From Carnegiea gigantea (Eukaryota; Streptophyta; Magnoliopsida; Caryophyllales; Cactaceae): a stretch of 64,000 bases of DNA. Below are positions 41,400 to 53,235 of this stretch, piece after piece. The notes beneath the pieces were generated by a model that searched no databases, was not told where the DNA came from, and worked only from the letters and a program-made list of their open reading frames with translations. Positions within the stretch are counted from its first letter, which is position 1; each line of letters begins with the position of its first letter. A program made the position numbers and the translations under genes. The stretch lies in the NCBI GenBank assembly GCA_029747015.1, contig JAKOGI010000141.1, forward strand, positions 827,501 through 891,500. The letters are read 5' to 3'.

Positions 41400-43460
41400 T
41401 CTAGGCATCTGAAAGGTCAAAAAAGATGAAGGGGGCAGAGACGGTTATGGAGGATGAAGAAGATGAAGAAGCACAGCGCCAGTTGAGGCTGAGGGAGAAG
41501 GAGAAGAAGGGTTGAAGAGGGGGCTGAACTACCCTATTTTTAGGCGTAGGGTTTTGTGGGTTTTGGAACCTGCGGAGAAGAAGAACGAGAAATGGGGGGC
41601 TGACTGCGGGTTACGTGTAGCACACGTACGTTTAAATGGGAAACCTGCTGGGCTAGACTGGGAGTAGAGGGGACCAAACTAGCCAGGGAAATGAAAGCAT
41701 GGACCGGCCTAGCAAAGAAAAAGAGGGGGAGAGCAGACTGGTCTGGAAATGGGCCATTAGGTTGTTCTTGCTCTTCTTGTTTTTTATTTCTTGATCCACA
41801 ATTCTTCTTCTAAATCCCTTGATACCCAATTTATCTAGATTTTAGTATTCCTATAAAATAAATAAAAACATATTAAAATCCTAATTTAATAATTTATTTT
41901 CGAGTAAATATTAGATAATGGAGGGTATACAAAATGTAATAATTTTTGGTTGAACAAATACCCCCACACGTAAATTTTGCTCGTCCTTGAGTAAAATGAA
42001 AACTAAAGATACTAGAAAAAGGAAATAAATCCCTAACTCATTTTCGTAGGAATCGTGATTACACTTAGGATGTACAACAAGCCCTTTAAACCCTTAGGTC
42101 ATCCCTAGTGGACGAGAAATATCTCGTGAGGGTTTGCAGAAGATATATCCATAAAATTTAGAAAAGAGAATGAAAAAGGAAAAGAGATACAAAAACAGAA
42201 AAATATTTTGGATTTACAAATATAAATATACAAGGGAGGAGACTATGCATATTCTAACTAACTAAATCACCCATGTAGCAAAGATATTGGCATGCATATA
42301 AACAGAATGTACTCATCAAGGCTCTCTACCCCATGGATGACATCAAAACACTAACTTTTCAGCCCACTGTACATGAAAACTTTGAATTCATCCCAGTACT
42401 CATGTACAAGTGCATCATCCTAGGGCTTAGGTTTACCAGAATCAAACTCAATCCCACTTGACGGACACAAACTTTATTATTGACGTATTAGCATAGGAAG
42501 CAAGCTTTTCGAGTAGTAGTATTGCCTCAAAGGGTAACACCTAGTAGCATATGCCTCAAAGGGTAACGCCCAGTAGTGTATACCTCAAAGGGATAGTTGT
42601 CATTCCAAATTTTATTCCTTTTCTTTGTTTTTCCTCTTTTTCTTTTTTTTTTTGGTTCCATTTTTTTTTTTTGGGGGAATGCAAACAAAAATCAAAATAA
42701 TCGTGTCAAAGACAAGTGGGAGAGTCAATCATGGAACACTAAGATCTTAAGATAATGATGATGGTATAAATAATGATTCGATTACACGTCAATATTGAAC
42801 AATTGGGGTTAAAATTAGGGCTTAGAATGACACATTGAGGACGGAGATCTATCATGCACATCATGCATATATACAAGCTAATAGTCAAAGTATAAGGGAT
42901 TTTAACTGATCAGAATAGTACAAAGCTTCCCCCAAAACAAAACAAAAATCTTTTTGGATTTTCAAATTTTTAAAAAAACTTTCAACTTTCTTTTCAAACT
43001 TTTTCAAAGTTTTTTCACCCCCACACCTAAATCTCACAATGTCCTCATTCGAAGTGGAAAGAAACAAACAAAAGTAAAAAAAATAAACTAAAAAGAAAAA
43101 ATAAATATACAAAAAGAAGACTAAGATTCAAAAAGAAACAAGAATGACATAACTCTAAAGCCCAAACAGGAAAAAAATTAAAAGAAAACCACAAATATAT
43201 ACAAAACAAAACAAAATAAAAAGAGGAGATAAAGAGGAACATTTATACCAGGTCAGGTGCAAAAGTACACCTAAGTTATAACCTCCTGAAATATGCTTAG
43301 ATAGAGGCCCATTGAGCAGTAGCCACTCCATATTAAGATGAAAATTGCTACTCATATCAAAATCCATTAGAGTACGCAGTAGCTTATCAAACACAGAAGA
43401 TCAATTCTCAATGACATAGAAACAGTAAAAAGTATAAAGTTGGATCCAGAAAGAGTACAT

Positions 43461-44255
43461 CTACCATATCAATAAAGCACAAGTATGGGCCTGCTTCAGC
43501 TTATTGAATGTATGGGCCCAAATGTCAAATAGGTAGATGTAATTCAAATTAGCCAGCCGGTGGGTCATTGGCCTAGAAATCGAGTCATTAGGAATGAGTG
43601 GCCTAGGCAAAACAGTGGGTTCTGAATCCATAAGCCTTTTACCATCAAAATGCACAAGAATCTGGTCTAAAATAAAAGTCATAGGCACAAACGTCTCAAA
43701 CTCCACAAATTTAAACTTGTAAGATTCGAAGAGGATGTTAGTTTGGATGGGGTCAAAAGAAAAAGATTCATATTTAGCACACATATCCACATCCAAACCC
43801 ACAGTAGCATCAAACTCACATGAAAAAGATTCATATTCTATAGCAAGAATATCATCATTAAATTCCAATTTAGTGGGTTCAATTACCTCTATACATGTCT
43901 CCTGTAAAATAGCTTCTTCGGACTCATCTATCGCATGATGCTCAATGTCAGACTGGATGCTCATATCTAACTCACTAGCACTCTTAAGGTCTTCACCCTC
44001 TTGAAACTCACAAAAGTCGTTCAAAGTGGTGGGTGGGTTGGCACGAAGCAGGGCATCATCAGTGATGTCCTTAGGTGAGTTAGTGTGGGGTGCAAGGTCT
44101 TGTGATAGAGATATAGAGAAGTCACTCTCTAGTTCTAGACTAGGTAAAGGCATGATTTCATTCAAGTTAGGCATAGTAAGACAAGAGGGCTCAAAATCAT
44201 CATAGAGACTAACTTCAGGTTTAGGAGATCCTAAACCAGAGTTAGGCTTTTCCAA
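43461..44255 (-). CDS. Acidic protein frame of the nested Gypsy-type element
   Basis: 264 codons, open from an ATG at 44255. The protein is strongly acidic (many D/E) in its first two thirds, with motifs such as AIEYESFSCEFD and KYESFSFDPIQ that look like internal repeats. I see no catalytic motif. It lies downstream of the gag-like frame on the element's strand, separated by a broken segment that encodes a basic helical run (about 44280-44370). Role unknown; it could be a diverged Gag C-terminus or an accessory protein of a non-autonomous family. Confidence 0.5.
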   Translation of the reverse strand: MEKPNSGLGSPKPEVSLYDDFEPSCLTMPNLNEIMPLPSLELESDFSISLSQDLAPHTNSPKDITDDALLRANPPTTLNDFCEFQEGEDLKSASELDMSIQSDIEHHAIDESEEAILQETCIEVIEPTKLEFNDDILAIEYESFSCEFDATVGLDVDMCAKYESFSFDPIQTNILFESYKFKFVEFETFVPMTFILDQILVHFDGKRLMDSEPTVLPRPLIPNDSISRPMTHRLANLNYIYLFDIWAHTFNKLKQAHTCALLIW

Positions 44256-44557
44256 AGTAGTTTCCTTCCTACTATGATTGAAACATTAAGAATATTCAGC
44301 AATCCTCTTTTTCATATTCTCTGTCATTTTATCAGTCATATCATTTATCTTCTTTTCCATACTTGCACAAGTAACATCAATATCAGCACAATATGGGCAA
44401 TAATAAGTATATGATCAGAAGACTCATAATAATCGTACAAAACAGGAGGCATAGAAGACTGAAATGGGCCATATGAGTTCATAAAATGGTCATGGTGCGA
44501 AGGATTAGCATGAAAAACAGGCTCGTCATGAGTTGGGTATCTAAAATTTTCCTTAGC

Positions 44558-44842
44558 TCATTCAAACGCATAGGTATCCCAAGCTAGTTTTTCAAAGAAA
44601 TCCCAAACCTCATCTTGAGTTTTAGTTAATAATCCTACTACACCTTCAGGGTACATAAACTCAACATAACCTTGAGATTTAGAATTCAAACCCACAGCAA
44701 TGACCTCAGAAATTTTCCCTTTTTGAAAATTTTGATTCAATGGAGCACGATAATCATTAAGTCGCAATAAATAGCTCCAAAAAAGTTCTTGCTCAAATTG
44801 TGGGAAATTAAAAACTGGCATTCTTAAATTCCCTTTTTCCAA
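44558..44842 (-). pseudogene. Gag-like fragment of the nested Gypsy-type element
   Basis: 94 codons from ATG 44842. The pattern F-W-S-Y-L-x-R-L-N-D-Y ... G-K-I-S-E-V-I ... G-L-N ... Y-V-E-F-M-x-P-x-G ... DEVWDFFEKLAWDTYAFE matches a gag-like family in plant Ty3/Gypsy elements known to me by sequence pattern. No zinc knuckle is visible. It stops shortly afterwards and the next in-element frame is the acidic protein. Confidence 0.6.
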
Positions 44843-45781
44843 TTTTAAGAAGTTTTCAACTTTTCCGGATTATTAATTTTTTTTAATTTTTTTAGGTTTT
44901 TTGTCTTTTAGAAAATGGGAAAAAAACCAATCAACGACTCTATGACACTAATTATAAACTAAGGACTAAAACAAACAGAAAGACACTCAAATAATCAAGT
45001 TAACAAAATAAACTAAAAAAAAGAAAATTATATGACTAAAAGAAAAGAAATACCAAAAAGACTTAAACATCAAAAAGTAACCTAATACAAAAAATAGAAA
45101 AGAAGCACACACAAAGCATGTACACCATTTTCTCAAATCAAAAACCTAAAATAAAATAAAAAATAAAATAAAATTTCTAAAATTAGAACTCAATATACAA
45201 GAAATTCAACACTATCTTAAGGAACATAAATATATTTTTTCTGATTTTTTTCTATTCCCAAACAGTGTAGAAAAATGTAAATAGGAAATTAATTCCAAAA
45301 ATCACAGAAACATCTACACAATTCTTAAAATTCCAGAAAACTTCATACAAACTCTAAACATCATGGAGAATCTAGGAAAAATATTAGCACAGCAAGAATC
45401 ACACCAAAAATGCTCCAACAATTTCACACAGAATGTGAAATTGGTGAAAAATTTGCACTGGTCCGATTTTTTTGGGGATCAATTCTACCTTGTCGCTTTT
45501 TGCTGCACATAAACTAAACTAGTTAGAACTGTTTTGTCAGCAATAAATAACCTCTAAAAATTAAAATTGAACTAATATAAAAAAAATCAAAAATCAAAAT
45601 CAAAATATTAACTTAATTCTAAAATCAAAACTAAACTAATTTTCTAAAACTAAATAACGACTTAACTAAAACTAAAAATCACAATTTAAAATGAAAACGA
45701 CTCCAACGACACGAATAATTAAACTACAACTCGACACAACTAGATTTCACAAACCATCCCCCAGCTACAGCACCAAAAACT

Positions 45782-47315
45782 GGTTGTGATTTGCCGCAAG
45801 TATACGGTTTATCGTTGTAAAACTTATAGATGTCGATCCTTAGGGATGTGACGTGAAACTGGATTTCTGAAATTCCTAATTTACTACTAAATAGCATATG
45901 CTAGATAGAGAATGAATTTTAAGCTTCTAAGTAACAAAAATAATACGATTAGAGTAGCCTAACTGTTTAAAAACTCTTTGTATTTGAAAATCAAGGCACA
46001 ATGGTTCTAGGAATTAGCAAGAGTCAGTACGAAAACCATACCGCAAAAGCATGAGAAGAAGTAGCAACGCATAAATCGGAACAGAATAGGATTAGCACAA
46101 TTTTGCAGACAACAAGAGTAAGAGATAAATGCCCAAACTTAATTCAAGAATGACAAAATAGCTGAGCCTAAATTACCGAACTCAACATAACAAAATTAAA
46201 ATAGGGGAACTTTCAATACCCAAATCAAACAAATTTTACCTTCAACCTGATACTTAAACCTGATACTTGAATGAATCAGGACAAAGAGCAAAGCAACCAA
46301 AATTCGAGCAGAGGAAAAATAAAATGGCAGAACAATACATAAATTAAATCCAGAAGCTTGTAATCTCAATAATGATATCCAAACTTCATCTAGAAAAGTA
46401 GAAATCCGAATTCCAGATCCTAATGTACTAATTTGATATGCAATTTCAAGAATAAGATTTAGAACTAAGAAAACGAGGAGTTGAATATGGAAGTCTAACT
46501 ATGCTACTTGCTACTCTAATCTCCTTTTTTCCAATCTCAAGCTTCGACCATTATGGAGACCCCGCAGTGCATTGTTCCCCTTGCTCATTGCCCTTCGTCT
46601 GGTCCAATTAACCCTAATTCTGGTTGAGTAATGGTTAGGGAATTAATGAGGATGAATAAAGAGAAGAATGAAGGTCGATCAATTGTCCCTCAGAAACAGA
46701 GGGGCTCGTGCGTTTCTTCAATAGATGGGAAGAAAAAGAACCTCGAATCTCTAGCTTCTGGGCATTTGAAGGGTCGAAGAAGACGAAGGGGACAGCGATG
46801 GTTATGGAGGATGGAGAAGATGAAGAAGCAGAGCATCAGTTAAGGCTGAGGAAGAAGGAGACGAAGGGTTGAAGAGTGGGGCGACCTGCCTTGTTCTCAG
46901 GTGGAGGGTTTTCTGGGTTTTAGAACCCATGAAGAAGAAAAACAAGAAATAGGGGCGCTGACTGGGGATCGCGTGCAGCGCATGTGCATTTAAATGGGGA
47001 ACCTGCCTAGATGGACTGGGAGTAGAGGGGAGCGAATGACGCCAGTGAAAGGAAAGCATAGACTGGCCCAGCGAAGGAAAGAAGGGGGAGAGCAGACTGG
47101 TGTGGAAATCGGCCATTGGGTTGTTCTTGTCTTCTTGTTTTTTATTTCTTGATCCACAATGCTTCTTCTAAATCCCTTAACACCCAATTTATCTAGATTT
47201 CATTATTCCTATAAAATAAATAAAAATGTATTAAAATCCTAATTTAATGATTTAGTTTAGAGAAAATATTAGATAATAGAGGCTATATAAAAATGTAATA
47301 ATTTTTAGTTGAACA
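45782..47315 (-). repeat. 5' LTR of the nested gag-only element
   Basis: 1534-bp partner of 39886-41956, uninterrupted. Ends in GAACA next to the CAAAA target duplication. Confidence 0.85.
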
Positions 47316-47320
47316 CAAAA

Positions 47321-48494
47321 AAGGCTTAAAGACACCTAACTCAGACGTGCCATGGCATTACCATGGTCCAGGTGGATTTAGGAAGAAACAGTGGGGCAAG
47401 ATAAAGGGAACCAATGAACCAATAGGCACCACACCCTAGCCGTGGTAGAGAGCATGGTCCATTGGAGCCATCATGTAGGCCCCTAAGATCAGCCCCTGGT
47501 GGCCATTGGTCCCCCTAGTCTACTAGTTTTCTTCGCGGCTTTTCATGTTCTAAGCGTTTGGACGGTTTGCAGACTTGATTTCAACGATAAAACCCCATTT
47601 TATTGCTTTCTTGGCATCTATCCATCATCCTATCATTTTCATCTTCCATTTTCATACATCCATAATTCACCATTAGAGAGTTGAAGAAGAAAGGAGCGAA
47701 GATCAAGCAATGTTCGAAGGCACTTTGGAAGTAGGTTGAAAGATTGTCATCCAGGCTACTAGCATAAGCTTTTCTTTCCTTCTCTTTTCATTTTACTTCT
47801 CATGTTAGTTTAGATAAAAAATTTAGAGATGTTTATTTTATCAATTAAAATAATAAGTAAGCAAATATCTTGTTCTAAGGGTTGTAAAGTCGAACCGATG
47901 TTGTTGAATTTTCTAATTTGAACTTTGTGCATTTTGAATCCTTAACTGATTGTTTCAATCCAATCCTTGAATTTTAATTGCTATTGTGAGATTTTTGGTC
48001 AAGTTCTTGCATGTATGTTAGATGCCAAATCAAAGAATAGAAAAGTGAAGATCGGCTTTGGAAAACTTGGATTAGACTTAGTTTAATAATTCTTTCAGAA
48101 AGTATTATGAATTGAGTGGTCTTGTGATAATCATATCCTTAAACTTGATTAAATTAAGATCTAATGAGAATTTAGTAATAGTTTGATCAAGCTAATCCAC
48201 TCCATTTTGAAATAAAGTTGTGAGTTACTTAACGTTATCGACTATTGAATCAATCGGTAATTTGAAAAGTTCTTATTTGAGTTGTTAGATCGGCACATTG
48301 TTGGGTGATGCTATCCCTAGATGTCTTTAGCCATTGAATTTAGTTGTAGTTGTTTAATGTTTGTTAGATGAAATCTAAATCAAATCTTGATTGCACTTAA
48401 CAAACTTTTAAAGAAAACTTAGTAATTCAATGTAGTCTTCATGTGAATGACCTTGATCTATACTACAACACCCGTGCACTTGTGGTGACGACCA
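47321..48494 (+). repeat. 5' LTR of the Athila-like element, second part
   Basis: Continues the LTR begun at 39674; matches 53445-54397. It contains about 220 bp (around 47855-48105) that are missing from the 3' copy. Confidence 0.85.
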
Positions 48495-48500
48495 AGATTT

Positions 48501-48517
48501 TGGCACCATTGTCGGGG
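48501..48517 (+). other. Asp-tRNA-type primer binding site (Athila-like element)
   Basis: TGGCACCATTGTCGGGG, two or three changes from the canonical complement of plant tRNA-Asp, six bases after the LTR end. Confidence 0.8.
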
Positions 48518-48749
48518 ACTAGATTTGGATATTGAGTTACCCTTATAAAGTTTGACTGAGCATTTTTCTTTGCTTTTTTTTTTAATTTTACTACTTTTGG
48601 TGTGCTTTGATTCTGTGTAGGTTGTCTTCCCTTTTGTGCACAAGTCTCTCGGTTTTGGAGCACTCATTGAGTTCCCCAAGATCGAGCGAACTTTTTATAA
48701 ATTAGAGAGACAGTGAAAGATTAAAGAAGAGCAAGAAATGTCCAAATAC

Positions 48750-49640
48750 ACACCTAAGATGGCGGGTGAAGATGAGTAAAGGAGGAACCTTTGGGACTAT
48801 GTTACTTCGAACATTCATGGCCTCACCCTAAGCATTACTAGGCCGCATGTGATCGCTAACACTTTTAAGCTCATACCGGCACTAATTTCTATAGTGCTAC
48901 CATCAAAATTCAATGGCACCCCCATGAAGGATTTCAATTTACACCTTTGAGTTTTTCTAAGGTGTGCGATACCTTAAAGATGAATGGAGCCTCCATGGAT
49001 GAGATCCGTCTCCGCTTGTTTCAGTTCTTTCTTATGTACAAAGTACGAGAATGACTTCACTCTTTACCATCGGGATCCATCACCACTTGGGATGAGCTAA
49101 CCAAGGCCTTTCTTTCCAAGTACCTCCCTCTTAGCAAGACTCCAAGCTTAAGAAACTTTATTTACTTAATGGGAGGATGACTTGTTCTACAAAGCATGGG
49201 AGTGTTTCAAGGACCTTTTAAGGTTATACCTCCATTATAGTCTTCCAAAATGGATGATAGTGCAAGCATTCTATAACAGAGTCACACATACCATGAGGTC
49301 CATGATTGATGTGGCAGCTGGAGGGACATTGATGAACAAGAATGAGCATGAGGCATTCAATCTCATTGAGGAGATGATGCTCAATAAGTAATAATGATCT
49401 AATGAGAGGACTCCTTACAAGAAGGCCGGAGGTAAATTTGAGGTTGATGCTTTAACTTTGCTTACCGTTAAAATGGATGCCATAACTTAAAGTCCAGATT
49501 GTTTAAATGTTAATACGGTGAATGTATGTGCCCCTCTCCATTTTGTGATAGTTGTGGATCTTTTGACCATGTGACTTTGAGTTGTCAAGTTAGAAGTCAT
49601 TTTGCCTAATCCTCTAGTGACCAAGTTGCATATGTCAATA
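48750..49640 (+). pseudogene. Degenerate gag of the Athila-like element
   Basis: Broken frames carry the expected Gag order. A leader has ITRPHVIANTFKLIPALI-like sequence (about 48840-48890), then TTWDELTKAFLSKYLPLSKT (about 49085-49140). Next comes WECFKDLLRLYLHYSLPKWM ... AAGGTLMNKNEHEAFNLIEEM (49182-49391). A zinc knuckle C-x2-C-x4-H-x4-C lies at 49544-49585. Stops and frameshifts prevent translation. Confidence 0.75.
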
Positions 49641-50288
49641 ACTTCCAACCTAGGCCGAATCATGACCCTACTCTAATACCTATAATTCTAGTTGGAAGAA
49701 CCATCCGAACTTGTCTTATAGGAGTGATCATCTTCCCTTTCCCTAAGCCCCTGTTACACCATCACTTCCCAACTTCCAAAGACCTAAGTTCCCCTTACAA
49801 GCTCCATAAAAGTCCAACCTTGAGGCTATGTTGAAGAGTATGCTTTTGATGCAACAAAAATAAGACGAGTATATTAAGTAATTAGCCTCTAAGATTGATT
49901 TGCTTACTACTCATAACAAGATGTTGGAATCACAAATTGCCCAATAAACTAGCTCTTTTTCTATAGCTCCGGATATATTACTTAGTAACCTCGAGTCTAA
50001 CCTTAAAGACAACTACAGTTGTATTGTCTTCAGAAGTGGAAAACAATTAGAGGATCCTAAGGGTGTTAGAGTTAGGGCGAATGGTGAGAAAAATCATGGT
50101 GTACATGTTGATGCCTTGCTTAGTGAGGATCAGCTTTAAAAGAATAGTGAAAATGAGAAGCCTATAGAATCTAGGCCCCTTTCCCCCAAAGCCTTACATA
50201 CCACCCTTATCTTTCCCATAAAGATTTTTCAAAGGCCAAACTTGATGCTCATTTTAGGAAGTTTCTTGATGTTCTTAAAAAGTTATTT

Positions 50289-51012
50289 GTGAACATTCCT
50301 TTCATTGGTGCTTTATCTCAAATGCCTATGTATGCCATGTTTTTAAAAGAAATCCTCTCTAAAAAGAGGAAATTTCATGAGCATAAGATCGTAGATTTAG
50401 GTGAGAAGTGTAGTGCCATAGTCCTAAACAAGCTTTCCATAAAGCTTAAAGACCCTGGTGGCTTCTCTTTTCCTTACTTGATTGGAAATGTGAGCATTGA
50501 TAGGGCTTTGTGTGATCTGGGTTCAAGTGTGAGATTCTATTTTCAAGAGCATTGATGTAGGAGAGTTGAGACTCACTACTATTTCTCTTCAATTAGTGGA
50601 CCATTCTATGAAATACGCTTTGGGTATTCTAGAGGATGTTCTCATTAAGGTGGGTGACTTTTATATGCTGGTAGACTTTATAATTCTTGATATGACTAAA
50701 GATGCCCACTCCCAAATCATTATTGGGACATCCTTCTTAGCTACTGCGGGATGCAAAATTGATGTTAAGGAGAGAAAATTAACTCTTAAGGCAGGAGAGC
50801 ACCATGCTGAATTTGGTTTGTTTAAGGACCATGAGTTTGCTCCTTCTTCTCTTCCTTATTGTAGTTGTGATCAGGTTATCTTTTATGAGTTTGTGAAATT
50901 TATTAATGTGTGTGCAAATAATCTTCATGAGTTTGACTATATGTCTAATAAGGGTCATGGACTTGATTATGTAAAGATGGATTTAGTTAAAAATTACCAC
51001 CAAGCACAGTGA
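50289..51012 (+). pseudogene. Protease region of the Athila-like element
   Basis: Two frames broken near 50555. The first has IPFIGALSQMPMYAMFLKEI and ends with DLGSSV, the aspartic protease active-site pattern D-L-G-A/S-S. The second has the flap and C-terminal part (VLIKVGDFYMLVDFIILDM ... IIIGTSFLATAGCKIDV). These are characteristic of Athila-type protease. The RT that should follow is missing. Confidence 0.75.
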
Positions 51013-51162
51013 AGGACAAGCTCATGCTTTTAATGAGGGTTGTTTGAGTGACTATTCCATGTTTGCATGAGTGTTACTGTTTTTTCCGCCTTTGGGCAAT
51101 GTTTAGGATGACCTTCACTTAGAAGTTAAGTTTGGTTGTTATGATGGTTGTCCATCTAATGG

Positions 51163-51351
51163 TGTCCATCGTGCAATAATTGTGTATGCAGACCACGCTG
51201 CTTGGCGCTCTTCAATGCTTAAGAAAGACCTCCATCCCATTTACTTAAAGTTGGTTCTTTTACAAGAGTTTGAGTTTGATGTCCGTAACAAATGTGGGAG
51301 AAGAGCTATGATGTCCCGTTTCTCATTGATTTTCCCCTTTTCAAAAGGATG
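51163..51351 (+). pseudogene. RNase H scrap left after deletion of RT and integrase
   Basis: The frame reads VYADHAAWRSSMLKKDLHP, then LVLLQEFEFDVRNKCG, equivalent to the end of Ty3/Gypsy RNase H (Y-x-D-H-A-A ... LLQEFD). It lies only about 150 bp downstream of the protease end, so about 2 kb of RT has been deleted. The integrase that should follow is also missing. The tail AGCGCTGCTTGGGAGAGAAC near 51385 is a typical post-pol block of these elements. Confidence 0.7.
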
Positions 51352-51359
51352 ATCAATGT

Positions 51360-53235
51360 AGGGTCTAGCTACTAACCTAAAAGAAGCGCTGCTTGGGAGA
51401 GAACCCAAGCTTCTTTTTCTTTTTTCTTTGTTTTTTTTTGTTTGTCTTTCCATATGGTCTTTTCAGTGTGTGCATTTGCATGATCTTATTCTCCTTAGTC
51501 TTTTCATGCCTTTATTTGTTTACATTGAGGGCAATATATTGTCTAAGCATAGGAGAGGAATACTTTGCATTTAGGGATATTTTGCATGTTGCCATCTTAG
51601 TTTTAGCATGTTTTATTCAAATTGCATTAGCATTGCATAAAAAGCAATAGGGTGCATGTTTATGTTGCATTTAGTGACTAGACTTGCATTTATGATTTAG
51701 GTTGCATTTGAAAGAAAATTTAAAAAATTTTAAAATTTTAAAAAATTTGAAAAAAAAAAAAACTTTCAATGATTATTTTTCAGGAAATATAGCATTCATG
51801 AGTTTGAGTGACCCCTTTGTTGTGAAGATTTGTGAAGGTTTCGTGAGTGTCTCTTGTCTCGGCCTGTACCTTGATTGAGAACTATGTTTCCCCCTTAGGG
51901 TCCTTGGCACTATTGTTGGTACATATGCTTTATTTCTTAAGTTAATCAAGACTTTGGTAGATACGTTGTGAGACTTTGACCTTATTTAGACTAATTATTA
52001 TATTTAGTCTCATATGTATGGCTCTTCTATGTTGTATCTGTAGAACTCACATTGACTCATGTTCAAAATCACATTAGTATGTGCATAGTTGATGATATGA
52101 TAGAGGCATTCTCTTTTTGGTCACTTTAGCCGCATAGCAAATAGCCTACCCTTCATTTGTATGTTACTCTCCTTTGCTAGCCTAGGTTGAGCTATGATCC
52201 TTTTCTTATTGTGATCCCTTCATATTAACCCTTGGCTAACACATATTTCCATCCTTTAAGCCTAGTCTGTGGAGTATTACTTCAAGTATGTAATGGACAG
52301 TTTTGGGGGAGTTTAAGGCATCTTTGGTATGTTGGTTTGTTGAGGGGCTGATGATATTGAGCATTTATTTTAGTTTCCCTTTTGTTCAGTTGTACATGTA
52401 TATATAAATTAGGTTGTGAGTTAATAATTAGTGACCTTATTCCTTCAATAATTGAAATTCTCATTTCATTTCCCAAAAGATAAAAAGGGAAATAAAGAAG
52501 GAAAAAAATGAAAAAAAAAGAAAAAGGAAAAAAATTGATTGGCAGTGGACATGCAAAAAACTTGAGTTCATTTCTTTGTCGACTCACTTCCTATTTGACT
52601 CGTGGGGATGCTCATTGTATTTTTGGGTTTGGAGTGTTGTGAACTTTATGGTTAATTAGTGTTTTGATTGGTTGCTCTCTAGTCACTTGGGTGAATAACT
52701 CCATATTGTCCAAATTCGTTAGTCCATTCCTTTTCCTTGCCTACATTATGACCTATGTAAAGTCCTCTTGATTGTCATATGTATATTGAATTCTTAGAGG
52801 TGGATAATTTGAGAGTCTTAGCAACTATATGGTAGATTACATATTTGGAATGAGTCTTGAGTGAACCTAAGCAATATTTCAAACACATGAGTGGGAGGGC
52901 TCCATATTTTCTAAAGGTGAGGTTCTACCGGTCCATTTAGCTCTATTCAATTCCATGTACTTGCATGATATACTTAATGGATCATAGAGGGTGATTAGTT
53001 TGGTATCTAACATGTGGTTTCATAAGTTTCTAAAAGATTCACCTTCTCTTGATTTTGAAATGTCTTATGCACTATTTGGGGTTGCCATTGATTGCCATTA
53101 TTGCTTGTGATATGCTATAAGTTGCCTACCTTGAGGAGGTTGTTTTGTCTTTGAATCCTAGATGCATCTCCCTATGTCGATTTGTCTTGAGTTTAACTTT
53201 GCTTGGGAATAAACATAGGCTTAAGTATGGTGAAG
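51360..53235 (+). other. 3' non-coding interior of the Athila-like element
   Basis: T-rich sequence near 51410-51440 and A-rich stretches near 51720-51760 and 52500-52550. No env-like frame longer than about 100 codons and no membrane-protein pattern. Confidence 0.5.

Larger units (their letters stand above)
39886..41956 (-). repeat. 3' LTR of the nested gag-only element (carries two insertions)
   Basis: Aligned to 45782-47315. Its extra length is explained by a hAT-like MITE at 40173-40417 and a solo LTR at 41104-41399, leaving about 1517 bp against 1534 bp in the partner. Confidence 0.85.
39886..47315 (-). mobile_element. Gag-only Gypsy-type element nested in the Athila-like LTR
   Basis: 7430 bp flanked by CAAAA on both sides (39881-39885 and 47316-47320). 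LTRs are 39886-41956 and 45782-47315. On the minus strand a primer-site-like TTTTTGGTGCTGTAGCTGGGG follows the 5' LTR, and a purine tract (CGTGTGGGGGTATT) precedes the 3' LTR. The 3.8-kb interior encodes only a gag-like segment and an acidic protein. When it is removed, the interrupted Athila-like LTR rejoins seamlessly and matches its partner. Confidence 0.88.

Noticed and set aside
46631..47187. Several 60-104-codon frames on both strands
   Set aside because: They lie within the 5' LTR of the nested gag-only element; equivalent frames are not preserved in the partner LTR.
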